A DNA stretch of 64,000 nt from Candidatus Gastranaerophilales bacterium (GTDB taxonomy: Bacteria > Cyanobacteriota > Vampirovibrionia > Gastranaerophilales > Gastranaerophilaceae): contig CALUQH010000024.1 of NCBI GenBank assembly GCA_944322885.1, positions 1 to 64,000 of the forward strand, given 5' to 3'. Shown one piece after another: positions 32,805 through 40,790 of this stretch. A program made the translations under genes and the position numbers. Under the pieces are notes generated by a model. The model made no database searches. It worked only from the letters and a program-made list of their open reading frames with translations, and was not told the DNA's origin. The first letter of the stretch is position 1; each line of letters starts with the position of its first letter.

Positions 32805-33674
32805 ATGGCACAAGAATCTTCAACAAATGCTTATTCCGCATTTATTCCGGAAATTTGGAGCCAAAAATTAAACAACATGCTTACAAAAGAGTGTGTTATG
32901 CTCCAATGTGTTAACAGAAACTGGGAAGGCGAGATTAAAAATCAGGGCGATAAAGTAAAAATTATTCAGCCTGCTGACGTAACTATTTCGACTCTTGGAA
33001 CTGATACGCTTGAATATAAGGAATTAGCACCTACTTCTTTAGATTTGGTAATTGATCAGAAAAAATTCTTTGCATTTAAAATTAATGATGTTGCTCAGGT
33101 TCAGGCAAACACTGATATTATGGAAGCTCATCTTAGAAATGCTAAAAAAGCTATTGAAGAAGTGCAGGATGCTTATCTGCTTTCATTGCATTCAAATGTT
33201 ACGACCGCAAATACTGTAGGCTCTGAATCTTCAGCAGTTTCTCTTGACAAGACTACAATTTACTCAAAATTTGTAGAACTCGCCTTGTGTTTGAAAAATT
33301 CAGATGCCGTAACTGCAGGTACAAGACCATGGGTTGTTATTAACCCGACTATTGAATCTTATCTCCTTCAAAGTTCTGAATTTATCGGTGCACACAATGT
33401 TGCTGATGAAACTTTGAGAGAAGGTGCAATAGGAAGAATTGCCGGCATGGATGTTCTTGTAAGTACAAATTTAACTGATGTTTCAGGGAAATACTACGTT
33501 CTTGCAGGTACAAACGAAGCTATCACTTTTGCATCTCAGCTCGCTAAAATTGAAAGCTTAAGAGATCAAAGCAGCTTCTCTGATCTGGTAAGAGGCTTAT
33601 ATTTATACGGAGCAAAAGTTGTCCAGCCGAATGCATTAGCTAAAATGATAGTTACTGCTCCAACAGGTGATTAA
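32805..33674 (+). CDS. Major capsid protein (HK97-fold, P22/coat-like)
   Basis: A 289-residue coat protein. The N-terminus (TNAYSAFIPEIWSQKLNNML) and the axial-domain segment RPWVVINPTIESYLL are typical, as are GRIAGMDVLVSTNL and the closing GLYLYGAKVVQPNALAKM. The ATG at 32805 is chosen because AAAGGAAAC precedes it; an upstream frame from 32748 lacks support. No delta-domain scaffold or protease is fused. A hairpin follows, so capsid mRNA may be stabilised or segmented. Confidence 0.85.
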   Translation: MAQESSTNAYSAFIPEIWSQKLNNMLTKECVMLQCVNRNWEGEIKNQGDKVKIIQPADVTISTLGTDTLEYKELAPTSLDLVIDQKKFFAFKINDVAQVQANTDIMEAHLRNAKKAIEEVQDAYLLSLHSNVTTANTVGSESSAVSLDKTTIYSKFVELALCLKNSDAVTAGTRPWVVINPTIESYLLQSSEFIGAHNVADETLREGAIGRIAGMDVLVSTNLTDVSGKYYVLAGTNEAITFASQLAKIESLRDQSSFSDLVRGLYLYGAKVVQPNALAKMIVTAPTGD

Positions 33675-33701
33675 TAACAACTGATTGCTTCTTATACCCC
33701 G

Positions 33702-33735
33702 AATGCATCTTCGATAATTTTTTCGGAGATGCATT
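33702..33735 (+). terminator. Hairpin after the capsid gene
   Basis: AATGCATCTTCGA pairs with TCGGAGATGCATT (13 bp with one G-U). There is no T-run after it, so it may be an mRNA-stabilising or processing stem rather than a full stop. Confidence 0.5.
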
Positions 33736-33756
33736 ATTAAAAAAATGAGGTAAATT

Positions 33757-33993
33757 ATGTTTAGTAAATTAAAGGAAACTATTAAGGAGCTTGCAAAAAC
33801 TGCTGTCGTAAAGGCTGAAGAAACTCTCGGAAGCCAAAAAGGACAGGAGAAAAAAGATATGGCAATAAATTATATAGTTAGTCATATTCCTGTGTTCGCT
33901 CCTTTAAAACCGCTGATTTCAATGCTTTTATCATCTTTTATTGATGATGCGGTTGAATTTGCAGTGGAATATATGAAAAGTGAGGTACTATGA
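33757..33993 (+). CDS. Small holin-like protein
   Basis: A 78-residue protein with an amphipathic Lys/Ala N-terminal helix, a KGQEKKDMA hinge and a moderately hydrophobic C-terminal half (IVSHIPVFAPLKPLISMLLS). The layout recalls the short LL-H-type phage holins, which carry a similar KGxEKK segment. One membrane segment at most is visible, so the call is tentative. It overlaps the next gene by 4 nt (ATGA). Amidase and holin would be split by the tail and capsid genes. Confidence 0.4.
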   Translation: MFSKLKETIKELAKTAVVKAEETLGSQKGQEKKDMAINYIVSHIPVFAPLKPLISMLLSSFIDDAVEFAVEYMKSEVL

Positions 33994-34640
33994 ATCCGAC
34001 AAATATAGAAAATCTTTCATCCTACGCCGGTAATCAAACTGCGGCGGGCGGAAATCAGCCGTTGAATAATGATTTACAATCAATAAAACAAACGGTTTTA
34101 AAAGACATTCAGGTTATTGAAAATCTTGTACAAACAGGAGCCATGACGCAAGAACAAGGACAAAATTTAATGAATTATGTTACTAAAAAGGCGTTTGAAA
34201 AGTATACATTAAGTCAACAGAACAGTCAGAACCCTGTTAATATGATGCAACAAGCTCCTTCTGTAGCTCAAAATGTTCCGGCAGCTGATGTCGTTCCGGA
34301 ATTTTTTAACAGAGATGGAAGGCTTGACGTTTTTGATTACCTGAAAAATTCAAATGCTGCATTTGATCAGGATGAACTCTCTAAGATATCAGCTCTGGTG
34401 GAAAAAATTGAAAATACCGCTATTGAAAGATACTTGAGAGAAAAAAATCACGAAAAAACATTAAACAGCGAAAACGAGGCCGCTAAGCAAAAACTTCGTG
34501 CTTATGCACAAAATTCTGCTTATGACGGTAATAAGAATCTGGTTTTTACCCGTGAACAAATCGGCAAAATGAGTGGTGCAGAATTTGCTAAATACGAACG
34601 TATGATTATGGATCAGTTAAGGAAAGGTCTTATAAAATAG
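33990..34640 (+). CDS. Putative scaffolding-type protein
   Basis: A 216-residue, highly charged, Gln/Asn-rich helical protein. Low-complexity stretches lie near residues 1-30 and 75-100, and the C-terminus is basic (MDQLRKGLIK), as in P22-type scaffolds whose basic end binds coat protein. It has no Cys and no membrane segment. Direct linkage to capsid and holin-like genes supports the guess. It could also be a portal-proximal accessory protein. Confidence 0.4.
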   Translation: MNPTNIENLSSYAGNQTAAGGNQPLNNDLQSIKQTVLKDIQVIENLVQTGAMTQEQGQNLMNYVTKKAFEKYTLSQQNSQNPVNMMQQAPSVAQNVPAADVVPEFFNRDGRLDVFDYLKNSNAAFDQDELSKISALVEKIENTAIERYLREKNHEKTLNSENEAAKQKLRAYAQNSAYDGNKNLVFTREQIGKMSGAEFAKYERMIMDQLRKGLIK

Positions 34641-34664
34641 CAAAATTCAAAAAACTTTTAAGGG

Positions 34665-34694
34665 AAAACAGTCTTTTTTAAGGCTGTTTTTTCT
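34665..34694 (+). terminator. Terminator after the scaffold-like gene
   Basis: AAAACAGTC pairs with GGCTGTTTT (one G-U) across a T-rich loop, then TTCTT. Confidence 0.65.
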
Positions 34695-34716
34695 TAAAAG
34701 CAATGAAAGGAAATTT

Positions 34717-35355
34717 ATGAACTATTTGGAACTTATTAATAAATGTCTTGTGGAATTAAATTATAAACAGGTTAATGCTTTTTCGGAATTAACAAAAAAT
34801 GACCATAAAAAGTTAAAAAATATTTTAAATATTGTCAACACTGATGTGTGCGGTTTTGACAGATGGAATTTTTTAATGAGAAAGAAAACAATAACTTTAC
34901 CGGCCCAAACCGGAGAAATTGATAATACGGTAGAGGGACGAATAGAAGCAGTAATTGCAGACGGAGTGAAATTTGACTATTATCAGGACTTTGAAACATT
35001 CTTTGTTAATACTCAGCCTCAAAATACGTATAGTTTATTTAATGATAAGATTTTGTTTCCTGTTTTTAATAGGGACAAAACTATAGAAATTTTATATTAT
35101 ACAAAAAATTGTGCAGTAAATTCACAGGGTTTGGAAAAATTACAGATGGAAGAAGAGGAAGACTCCTCTTTAATTCCGGAGCCTTATGTTGAACCTATAC
35201 TTGTTTACGGAGCTTGTATGAAGCTGAAAGGCAATCCGGAACATGTTCGTTTTAGTTACTGGTACAGCATGTACAAAGAGGCTCTTGCAAATTTGCGCTC
35301 AAGAGTTTCCCCAAGCATTGATGACACTCCGTCTGTAAGATTATTCAGAAGGTAG
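34717..35355 (+). CDS. Head-tail adaptor protein (P22 gp4-like)
   Basis: A 212-residue protein. The N-terminal helices (YLELINKCLVELNYKQVNAF) and the DRWNFLMRKKTITLPAQ strand, then KILFPVFNR and EPILVYGACMKLKG, follow the head-completion adaptor family that lines the portal exit in podoviruses. Length is near that of P22 gp4 (~166) and the T7-type adaptor (~195). AAAGGAAA precedes the ATG. A 334-bp gap without a plus-strand gene follows. Confidence 0.55.
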   Translation: MNYLELINKCLVELNYKQVNAFSELTKNDHKKLKNILNIVNTDVCGFDRWNFLMRKKTITLPAQTGEIDNTVEGRIEAVIADGVKFDYYQDFETFFVNTQPQNTYSLFNDKILFPVFNRDKTIEILYYTKNCAVNSQGLEKLQMEEEEDSSLIPEPYVEPILVYGACMKLKGNPEHVRFSYWYSMYKEALANLRSRVSPSIDDTPSVRLFRR

Positions 35356-35528
35356 CAAAGCGGCTGCGTGTAGCATTGCCGTTCGCGATAAACGGTACCG
35401 CTCACAACAACACCGAAAACTCAACGTTTCCGTTGATTGTTGTTCGTCTTTCGCTATGCTCATACCTCTGCTCATTTTCAGCCATGTATAACGGGTTTAT
35501 GTAAGACTTAATGTGGCTACATGCGTAG
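35356..35528. other. Gap with hairpin-forming sequence, no supported gene
   Basis: No coding frame is convincing. The segment holds nested inverted repeats (CAACG TTTC CGTTG near 35418-35432; CCGTT / AACGG near 35384-35398). A 28-codon minus-strand frame exists but has no Shine-Dalgarno. It could be structural or packaging-related. Confidence 0.4.
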
Positions 35529-35602
35529 CATAAAAAAAACAGGAAGTTTAAAATTCATTTTCCCCTCCTGTTAAGATTTACACTAGCCGAAATATAAATA
35601 GC
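35529..35602 (-). ncRNA. Short minus-strand RNA inside the phage-like cluster
   Basis: On the minus strand a promoter (35609-35637) is followed ~7 nt later by a ~75-nt stretch. It ends in a hairpin, AACAGGA / TCCTGTT (35542-35572) with an inner AAAAT / ATTTT, and then eight T. An AGGAGG and a 13-codon ORF (ATG 35558, stop at 35517) overlap the hairpin, so a tiny peptide is possible but the ribosome site would be partly folded. It is antisense to nothing known and lies just upstream of terS. Confidence 0.5.
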
Positions 35603-35608
35603 ATGTTT

Positions 35609-35637
35609 ATTATACAATTTTTTTTCAAAAAATACAA
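35609..35637 (-). promoter_or_regulatory. Minus-strand promoter of the short RNA
   Basis: On the minus strand TTGTAT (35632-35637), a 17-bp spacer and TATAAT (35609-35614). No gene other than the short RNA lies downstream on that strand. Confidence 0.55.
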
Positions 35638-35689
35638 ATTATACTAAGATTTGTAACGAAAGTACATAATTAAACAAATTTATAAACCA

Positions 35690-36124
35690 ATGAAAAAATT
35701 AACAAACCAGCAGAAAAAATTTGTTTTGGAATATATAAAATCCCTTAACGGCGAACTTTCAGCCCAAAAGGCAGGATATAAATCAAAAGACTTAAAAACA
35801 ATTGCATCTGAACTTTTATCAAAAGATTCTATCATACACGAAATTAAATCTCAGTTGAAGAAGCAGATAGCTTCTTTGAGAGTGAATAAAGGTTATGTTA
35901 TTCAAAAACTTCTCCAGATAGCTGAATTTTCTCTTGAGGAAGAAGATATTCTTGATAAAGAGGGATGCATTACCGGAAAAAAGAAACTTAGAGATACATC
36001 CGCAGGCTTAAAAGCGCTGGAAAGTCTTTGCAAATATCTGGGATTTACGTCAAATCAGGGTGAGGAAGAATATAAGCAGGCAAAAATTATTACAATTTCT
36101 AATCTTGATGACAGCAAAATTTAG
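35690..36124 (+). CDS. Terminase small subunit
   Basis: A 144-residue protein. The N-terminal HTH-like DNA-binding region is LTNQQKKFVLEYIKSLNG, then AQKAGYKSKD and LLSKDSIIHEI, the classic layout of phage terminase small subunits (Terminase_2 type). The central helices (GYVIQKLLQIAEFSLEEED) form the oligomerisation part. It recognises the packaging site and works with TerL. TerL lies 2.7 kb downstream, split from it by two unrelated genes and the portal, which is unusual. No Shine-Dalgarno is obvious. Confidence 0.82.
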   Translation: MKKLTNQQKKFVLEYIKSLNGELSAQKAGYKSKDLKTIASELLSKDSIIHEIKSQLKKQIASLRVNKGYVIQKLLQIAEFSLEEEDILDKEGCITGKKKLRDTSAGLKALESLCKYLGFTSNQGEEEYKQAKIITISNLDDSKI

Positions 36125-36142
36125 TTAAAAGGAGATTTTTTT

Positions 36143-36493
36143 ATGAAGAATAATAATGCGGAAGAAATGCTTTTAAACAATACATCTTTGGATGAACTCA
36201 TTAAAATGCGGATAGAAAAAGAATTTATGGATGATTTGAAAAAATCGAAAGAAAAGCCTGAAAAGAAAGAATACACAAATATAAAAGATTTACCGAAAGA
36301 TAAGATTTTTTCAAAATATTCAGTATTTCGCTGTTTCAACAGAAATACAAAATGTGAAACTTTCATAAACGGAATTCAGGCAGATGCACTTATCGGTATT
36401 CAGGATACGGTGAGAAAAAATATGCTTGAGGGGAAATTAAGTGCATTTACAACTGATGATTCTTATATAAAGTTTGAGAAGGCTGTATTTTAA
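36143..36493 (+). CDS. Charged small protein, unknown
   Basis: A 116-residue protein that I do not recognise. The N-terminal half is acidic and Lys-rich and likely helical (DELIKMRIEKEFMDDLKK). The second half has FSKYSVFRCFNRNTKCETFI and may be a small folded domain. AAAAGGAG precedes the ATG. It overlaps the GNAT gene by one base (TAATG), so it is translationally coupled to it and probably its functional partner. Confidence 0.5.
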   Translation: MKNNNAEEMLLNNTSLDELIKMRIEKEFMDDLKKSKEKPEKKEYTNIKDLPKDKIFSKYSVFRCFNRNTKCETFINGIQADALIGIQDTVRKNMLEGKLSAFTTDDSYIKFEKAVF

Positions 36494-36993
36494 TGACTAA
36501 ATTTATATCACCTTTTGCAAAACCTGCGTATTTTGAGCAGGCTTTATTTTTGTACTCGAAATATTGCGGTTTTATGGATGATGACTATGCTTTGAACGGC
36601 AGGTCGCTTTTTGAATATTTTTATAATCTTATTTTAAGAACTCAGCCGTTTTTCTTTGTCATTGCAGAAGACGACATTGTCAGCGGGTTGGTATATCTGG
36701 ACAATATAACGGGTGACAGCGAGAGACTTCACAGTGCAGAGGTTACAACCTGTTTTGATAAACGCTTTTGGGGTGATTACACAAAATATTGTGCAAAGTT
36801 ATTTTTTGAATACTGTTTTAAAAAATACAATTTCGTAAAAATAAAAGCACTTGTTTATCCTGAGAATTTTCGTGTAAAAACTCTTTTAAAGGCTGCAGGT
36901 TTTGAGAGGGAAGCGCTGCTGAAAAATGAAACATTAAGAAAAGGAAAATTACAGGATATAGAGGTATATTCGGTTTTTAATAATTATTGCTGA
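36493..36993 (+). CDS. GNAT-family acetyltransferase in the phage-like cluster
   Basis: A 166-residue GNAT protein. The strand and helix order is visible in FFFVIAEDDIVSGLVYLDNI, AEVTTCFDKRFWGDYTKY, then VKIKALVYPENFRVKTLLKAAGFEREALLKN. The last segment is the standard end of RimJ/RimL-like GNATs. Its acceptor is unknown. Acetyltransferases of this kind are often found near terminase genes in phages. It is coupled to the gene before it. Confidence 0.75.
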   Translation: MTKFISPFAKPAYFEQALFLYSKYCGFMDDDYALNGRSLFEYFYNLILRTQPFFFVIAEDDIVSGLVYLDNITGDSERLHSAEVTTCFDKRFWGDYTKYCAKLFFEYCFKKYNFVKIKALVYPENFRVKTLLKAAGFEREALLKNETLRKGKLQDIEVYSVFNNYC

Positions 36994-37004
36994 AAATATC
37001 ATAG

Positions 37005-37097
37005 GTCTGATGAATATCGACGGAAAGGATAAAAGAGGAGGTGTAACCTCTGGCATGAATATTAAAAGTCTGATGAATATTGACGGAAAGGATAAAA
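37005..37097 (+). repeat. 63-nt tandem duplication before the portal gene
   Basis: A 30-nt unit at 37005-37034 recurs at 37068-37097 with one mismatch, a 63-nt period. Each copy carries GGAAAGGATAAAA, so the portal's ribosome-binding region is duplicated. Between them is a GAGGT-GTA-ACCTC palindrome (37037-37049). Confidence 0.75.
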
Positions 37098-37100
37098 AGA

Positions 37101-38765
37101 ATGAAGATAGAAACAGAAGATTTAACACAGAAACTTTCTCCTGTTGAAGAAAGTTTTTTATTAGGGAATATAACCGAAAAATATGATCGTTTTAACGAAC
37201 AGAGAAGTTCACAGCTCAGTGATATTAAACTTGTCAGGGATGCTGTTTATAACACCGGTATTCCGGTTGGAAACAGTTGGGACAGTAATATTGAACTGCC
37301 CGATATTTACGAGCTTGCACAGACTTTGAAATCACATATAAGCGAAAATTTGTATTCACATCCCGATGCTATGTTTGATGTCGGGGGAACAACTCCGCAG
37401 ACACAAGGTTTTGCGAACAAGCAGAAAGCTATGCTTGTAAATACTTTTGAGAACATGAAACTTGAGGATGAGATTGAAAAGGTTATAGACAGTATAGTTG
37501 AAACAGGTGAGAGCACTCTGTTTGTCGGCTGGGAAACGAAGATTAAATCAATAAGGCGCCCTCAGACGATTGAAGAACAGCTTTTGAACCCGGAGAAAAA
37601 CGGTTTTGTTATTGATGAAAAAGTTATCTATGATAATGCAAAAGTAAAACATATAAACGCCGAAGATTTTGTTTTTGACAAATATAATGTCGATAACTGG
37701 GATAAGTGTGCAAAAATTTACAGAACTTATTCGACTATAGATGAATTGTTTTCGGATAAGGCAAATAACATGCTTGATGATAGAAAACTGGAAGTATTGA
37801 AAGGAGTGGTGGCAGGTAAAAAATATCCTAATAATGACGATAATGACGGCGCAGTTGAGGGCAAAAAAGTAGAAATTCTTGAATACTGGGGAGATATTGA
37901 ACTTTCAGACGGCCGGCTTTTGAAAAACTGGTTAATTGTTGTTGCTGCAAGGCGCGAGATTATAAGATTTGAAAGTAATCCTTTTGTGATAAATCCGTTT
38001 ATCCACGCAAATATTATAGAATCTCCTTACACAAGAAGGGGTATTTCTCCTTTAAGAGTTGCTTTGATATTAAATAATCTCGCATCAACCATTATGAATA
38101 AACAGATTGATGCGCTTGCACTAATGATAAATCCTCCTTATCTTGCGCCTAAAGGGTGTTTTAAGGGCCAGCAGGATGTAAAACCCGGAAAAATTATAGA
38201 ATACGATGCGGCATTAATGCCTACAGCACCGACTCCGTTGTCATTTGACAAAGCTATGGTCGGCTGGGATTTCTTAAATTATTTCAAATCAACAATTGAA
38301 AGTGCGACGGGAATTTTCAAAAATATGGCGGGAAATATTCAATCGGCACAAAGAACAGCTACGGAACTTAATTATTCTGTTAGCGGTCAGGAAGCCCGAT
38401 TGAATATGATACTTGACGCTATAAACAGAAAAATTATTGTCCCGATGGTTGAAAAAACCGCAGAAATTATATCTTACTTTAAACTCGGAAGTGAAGTAAT
38501 CGGAGTAAACGACAGAGGAAAAACAAGTTTTCTTGAAATAACTGATGAAATCAGAAATGCGACTTACATATACAGATACGGCGACAGGAAAGCTACATTT
38601 GAGAGAAAGGCAAGATTAAAAGAACTTTTTGAGGTTGTAAGTTCATTTGCGCAGGTTCCTGAGGTAGAAGAAAAAATAGATTGGCTTGAGTGTTTTAAAT
38701 TTGCACTTGAACAGTACGGAATAGAAAACGCAAACAATTTTTTACTTGGTGACGACAAAACATAG
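37101..38765 (+). CDS. Phage portal protein (podovirus type)
   Basis: A 554-residue portal protein, the dodecameric gate through which DNA enters the capsid. Family features are the N-terminal QRSSQLSDIKLVRDA, NSWDSNIELPDIYELAQTL, the wing region with WETKIKSIRRP, LIVVAARREIIRFESNPF, SPYTRRGISPLRVALILNNL and the SAQRTATELNYSVSGQEARL crown. The ATG at 37101 is chosen because AAAGGATAAAA precedes it. Length fits P22-like portals minus the long barrel. A hairpin terminator lies right at its end, before terL. Confidence 0.85.
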   Translation: MKIETEDLTQKLSPVEESFLLGNITEKYDRFNEQRSSQLSDIKLVRDAVYNTGIPVGNSWDSNIELPDIYELAQTLKSHISENLYSHPDAMFDVGGTTPQTQGFANKQKAMLVNTFENMKLEDEIEKVIDSIVETGESTLFVGWETKIKSIRRPQTIEEQLLNPEKNGFVIDEKVIYDNAKVKHINAEDFVFDKYNVDNWDKCAKIYRTYSTIDELFSDKANNMLDDRKLEVLKGVVAGKKYPNNDDNDGAVEGKKVEILEYWGDIELSDGRLLKNWLIVVAARREIIRFESNPFVINPFIHANIIESPYTRRGISPLRVALILNNLASTIMNKQIDALALMINPPYLAPKGCFKGQQDVKPGKIIEYDAALMPTAPTPLSFDKAMVGWDFLNYFKSTIESATGIFKNMAGNIQSAQRTATELNYSVSGQEARLNMILDAINRKIIVPMVEKTAEIISYFKLGSEVIGVNDRGKTSFLEITDEIRNATYIYRYGDRKATFERKARLKELFEVVSSFAQVPEVEEKIDWLECFKFALEQYGIENANNFLLGDDKT

Positions 38766-38790
38766 TGCCGCAAAAGCGGCACTTTTATTT
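38764..38790 (+). terminator. Terminator between portal and terL
   Basis: AGTGCCGC / GCGGCACT, an 8-bp stem with an AAAA loop and a following TTTTATTT. It starts at the portal stop codon. Confidence 0.85.
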
Positions 38791-38800
38791 AGATGGCAAA

Positions 38801-40105
38801 ATGACAGAGAATGTTATGGAATACAAATTATTAAAAGCCCAGAGGGAATTTTTGGAAATTCCCCATGATTACACACTGGATGTTGCTGTTTATCAGGGAG
38901 GTTACGGCTCAGGCAAAACTTTTGCAGGTTCTCTTCTAGGAATTTTGCTTGCATTAAAATTTCCGGGAGTGCGCGGACTTGTCGGTGCACAGACTTATAC
39001 TCTTGTAAGAGATACGACATTACAAACATACTTTGAACATCTGGAAAATTTTGGTTTTGTTGACGGAATAGACTATGAATGGTCGTCAACTTTACAAAAA
39101 CTTACTTTTAAAAACGGATCGGAAATCCTTTTCAGGCATTTTGACGAGCCGAATAAATTAAAGTCTTTAAATCTGGGATTTGTAGAGATTGAGGAAATGT
39201 CTGATATTCCTTACGATACTTTTAAAATGCTTATCGGACGTATGAGACAGAGGGTTAAGAAAGTATGGAAAAATTTTACTTATCGAATTTTCGGACATAC
39301 TAATCCAGAGATGCAAAGAGGCTGGATTTATAAAACTTTTGTTGAAAGTCCGGCTCCGAATTACAGGCTTATTACGGCTCCGACAACCCAGAATATTTAT
39401 CTGCCCGAAGGCTTTTGTGATGAATTGAAAAAACTTTATGATGAGCAGTATTACAATATTTTTGTACTTGCACAAAACGGCGAATATAATAACGGGCTTG
39501 TTATAAAGGATTTTACCTCTGAAAATATAAGGGATATAACTTATCAGCCAGATATGGATTTGCATATTTCGTGCGATTTTAATGTTGACCCTATGTGCTG
39601 GGTTTTTGCACATAAAACTGATGATAAGGTTTTTTATTTTGACGAAATAGCTATGGAAAATACCACAACCGCAAAAGCCTGTGATGAATTTTACAGACGG
39701 TACCCCAATCATAAAGGAAAAGTTATAGTAAACGGCGACGCATCAGGCGATAACAGAAGCTGCACAAGTGAATATACAAATTACGTAATAATTAAGAAAA
39801 AACTTCTGCAATACGGGTATGATGTAGAAATTCAGATAAAAGCATTTAACCCGCCTATAAAAAACAGGATTATGGCATTTAATGCGAAAGTTCGTTCAGC
39901 AGAGGGTGAAGTCTGTCTTTTTGTTGATAAAAAATGTGAAAAACTCCTTTATAACATCTACAACCTGAAATATAAGGAAGGTTCTTCTAAAATAGACATT
40001 CCGACCTATCAGCAGATAAAACAGTCCAAAGAACTTAAATTCTTATCTCACCCGATAGATGCCGCTTCATATCTTGTGGATTTTTACTGGCCGATAAGTT
40101 TGTAA
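38801..40105 (+). CDS. Terminase large subunit
   Basis: A 434-residue packaging motor. The ATPase domain has the Walker A GGYGSGKTFAG (~residues 35-45) and Walker B with catalytic Glu in LGFVEIEEMSD. The nuclease domain has three acidic sites: SCDFNVDPMCWVF, VNGDASGDN and HPIDAASYLVDF. All key residues appear intact. The ATG at 38801 follows the terminator. It is the last large gene of the cluster; a hairpin and a ~320-bp gap follow. Confidence 0.92.
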   Translation: MTENVMEYKLLKAQREFLEIPHDYTLDVAVYQGGYGSGKTFAGSLLGILLALKFPGVRGLVGAQTYTLVRDTTLQTYFEHLENFGFVDGIDYEWSSTLQKLTFKNGSEILFRHFDEPNKLKSLNLGFVEIEEMSDIPYDTFKMLIGRMRQRVKKVWKNFTYRIFGHTNPEMQRGWIYKTFVESPAPNYRLITAPTTQNIYLPEGFCDELKKLYDEQYYNIFVLAQNGEYNNGLVIKDFTSENIRDITYQPDMDLHISCDFNVDPMCWVFAHKTDDKVFYFDEIAMENTTTAKACDEFYRRYPNHKGKVIVNGDASGDNRSCTSEYTNYVIIKKKLLQYGYDVEIQIKAFNPPIKNRIMAFNAKVRSAEGEVCLFVDKKCEKLLYNIYNLKYKEGSSKIDIPTYQQIKQSKELKFLSHPIDAASYLVDFYWPISL

Positions 40106-40141
40106 GAGTTTACTTATTTTAAAAACTCAGGAAAAATAATA

Positions 40142-40166
40142 AGCCTTCCCTGATTAGGGAAGGTTT
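40142..40166 (+). terminator. Hairpin after terL
   Basis: CCTTCCCT / AGGGAAGG, an 8-bp stem with a GATT loop and three T. It lies ~38 nt after the terL stop. Confidence 0.65.
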
Positions 40167-40238
40167 GGATGGGTATTAATTTGATGCAAAAATTTATTAA
40201 AGAAGATAGGAAGATAAGAAGGTAACCTATTAAAGTAG

Positions 40239-40354
40239 ACAGAGGGCACGAGGTCAGGATGTCAAGCTAGTATCATTAATAAGTCTTTGAACAATTTTAT
40301 CACCCCGTCTATAAATGAAAGTAGCCTGTCTTCCTGACCTCCGTGGGCTTCTGT
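40239..40354. repeat. Long imperfect inverted repeat
   Basis: ACAGAGGGCACGAGGTCAGG (from 40239) pairs with CCTGACCTCCGTGGGCTTCT (within 40331-40354) with a few mismatches, ~70 nt apart. No gene lies inside. It could be a small degenerate mobile element, a structured RNA or a particle packaging element. The rest of the 40106-40424 gap has no gene. Confidence 0.45.
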
Positions 40355-40377
40355 TTTCCGACAATCACCCACCCCTG

Positions 40378-40397
40378 CCCTCCCTAGCCAGGGAGGG
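40378..40397 (+). repeat. GC-rich perfect hairpin
   Basis: CCCTCCCT / AGGGAGGG, an 8-bp stem with an AGCC loop, in an otherwise AT-rich region. It lies ~28 nt upstream of a small coiled-coil gene. There is no T-run, so it is not a classic terminator. Confidence 0.6.
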
Positions 40398-40424
40398 ATA
40401 TATTACAATAAAAAGGAAATAAAA

Positions 40425-40655
40425 ATGGAAAAAATTATAGAATATTCTCCAATAATAATAGTTGTGTTGATGTTTTTTGTTCAACAAAGGCTCTTTGTAA
40501 CTCCCGAACAGCTTGAGAAAAAACATAGAGAAATTATCGAGGAAATTGAAGAAAAATTTGTTACAATACACAGTTTTATAGACTTAAAAGATCAATTTTC
40601 CGAAGTCAAAGACAAAATTGATAAAATATATGATTTGCTGATTGATTTAAAATAA
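40425..40655 (+). CDS. Small membrane-anchored coiled-coil protein
   Basis: A 76-residue protein. Residues ~7-20 form one membrane segment (SPIIIVVLMFFVQQ), and the rest is a charged coiled coil (LEKKHREIIEEIEEKF; FSEVKDKIDKIYDLLID). Small TM-plus-coil proteins next to terminase genes are common in phages and can act in lysis or as accessory spanin-like factors. AAAAGGAAA precedes the ATG. The exact role is unknown. Confidence 0.55.
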   Translation: MEKIIEYSPIIIVVLMFFVQQRLFVTPEQLEKKHREIIEEIEEKFVTIHSFIDLKDQFSEVKDKIDKIYDLLIDLK

Positions 40656-40790
40656 TGTTAATAAATGTAACATTTTTGTTTTTGTTGTTTAAAGTTTTGA
40701 CTGTGAAATGCCGTTATAACGAATAACAGACATGTTGTTACTAAGATATCATAAAAATTCAGGCAAAATCATCAGAAAGGATTAAAAAAA

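Noticed and set aside
35385-35490. A 28-codon minus-strand frame starting MAENEQRY
   Set aside because: It has no ribosome site and coincides with hairpin-forming repeats, so a gene is not supported.
37005-37097. CRISPR-like repeat
   Set aside because: Only two copies at a 63-nt period, with ribosome sites inside. It is a tandem duplication.
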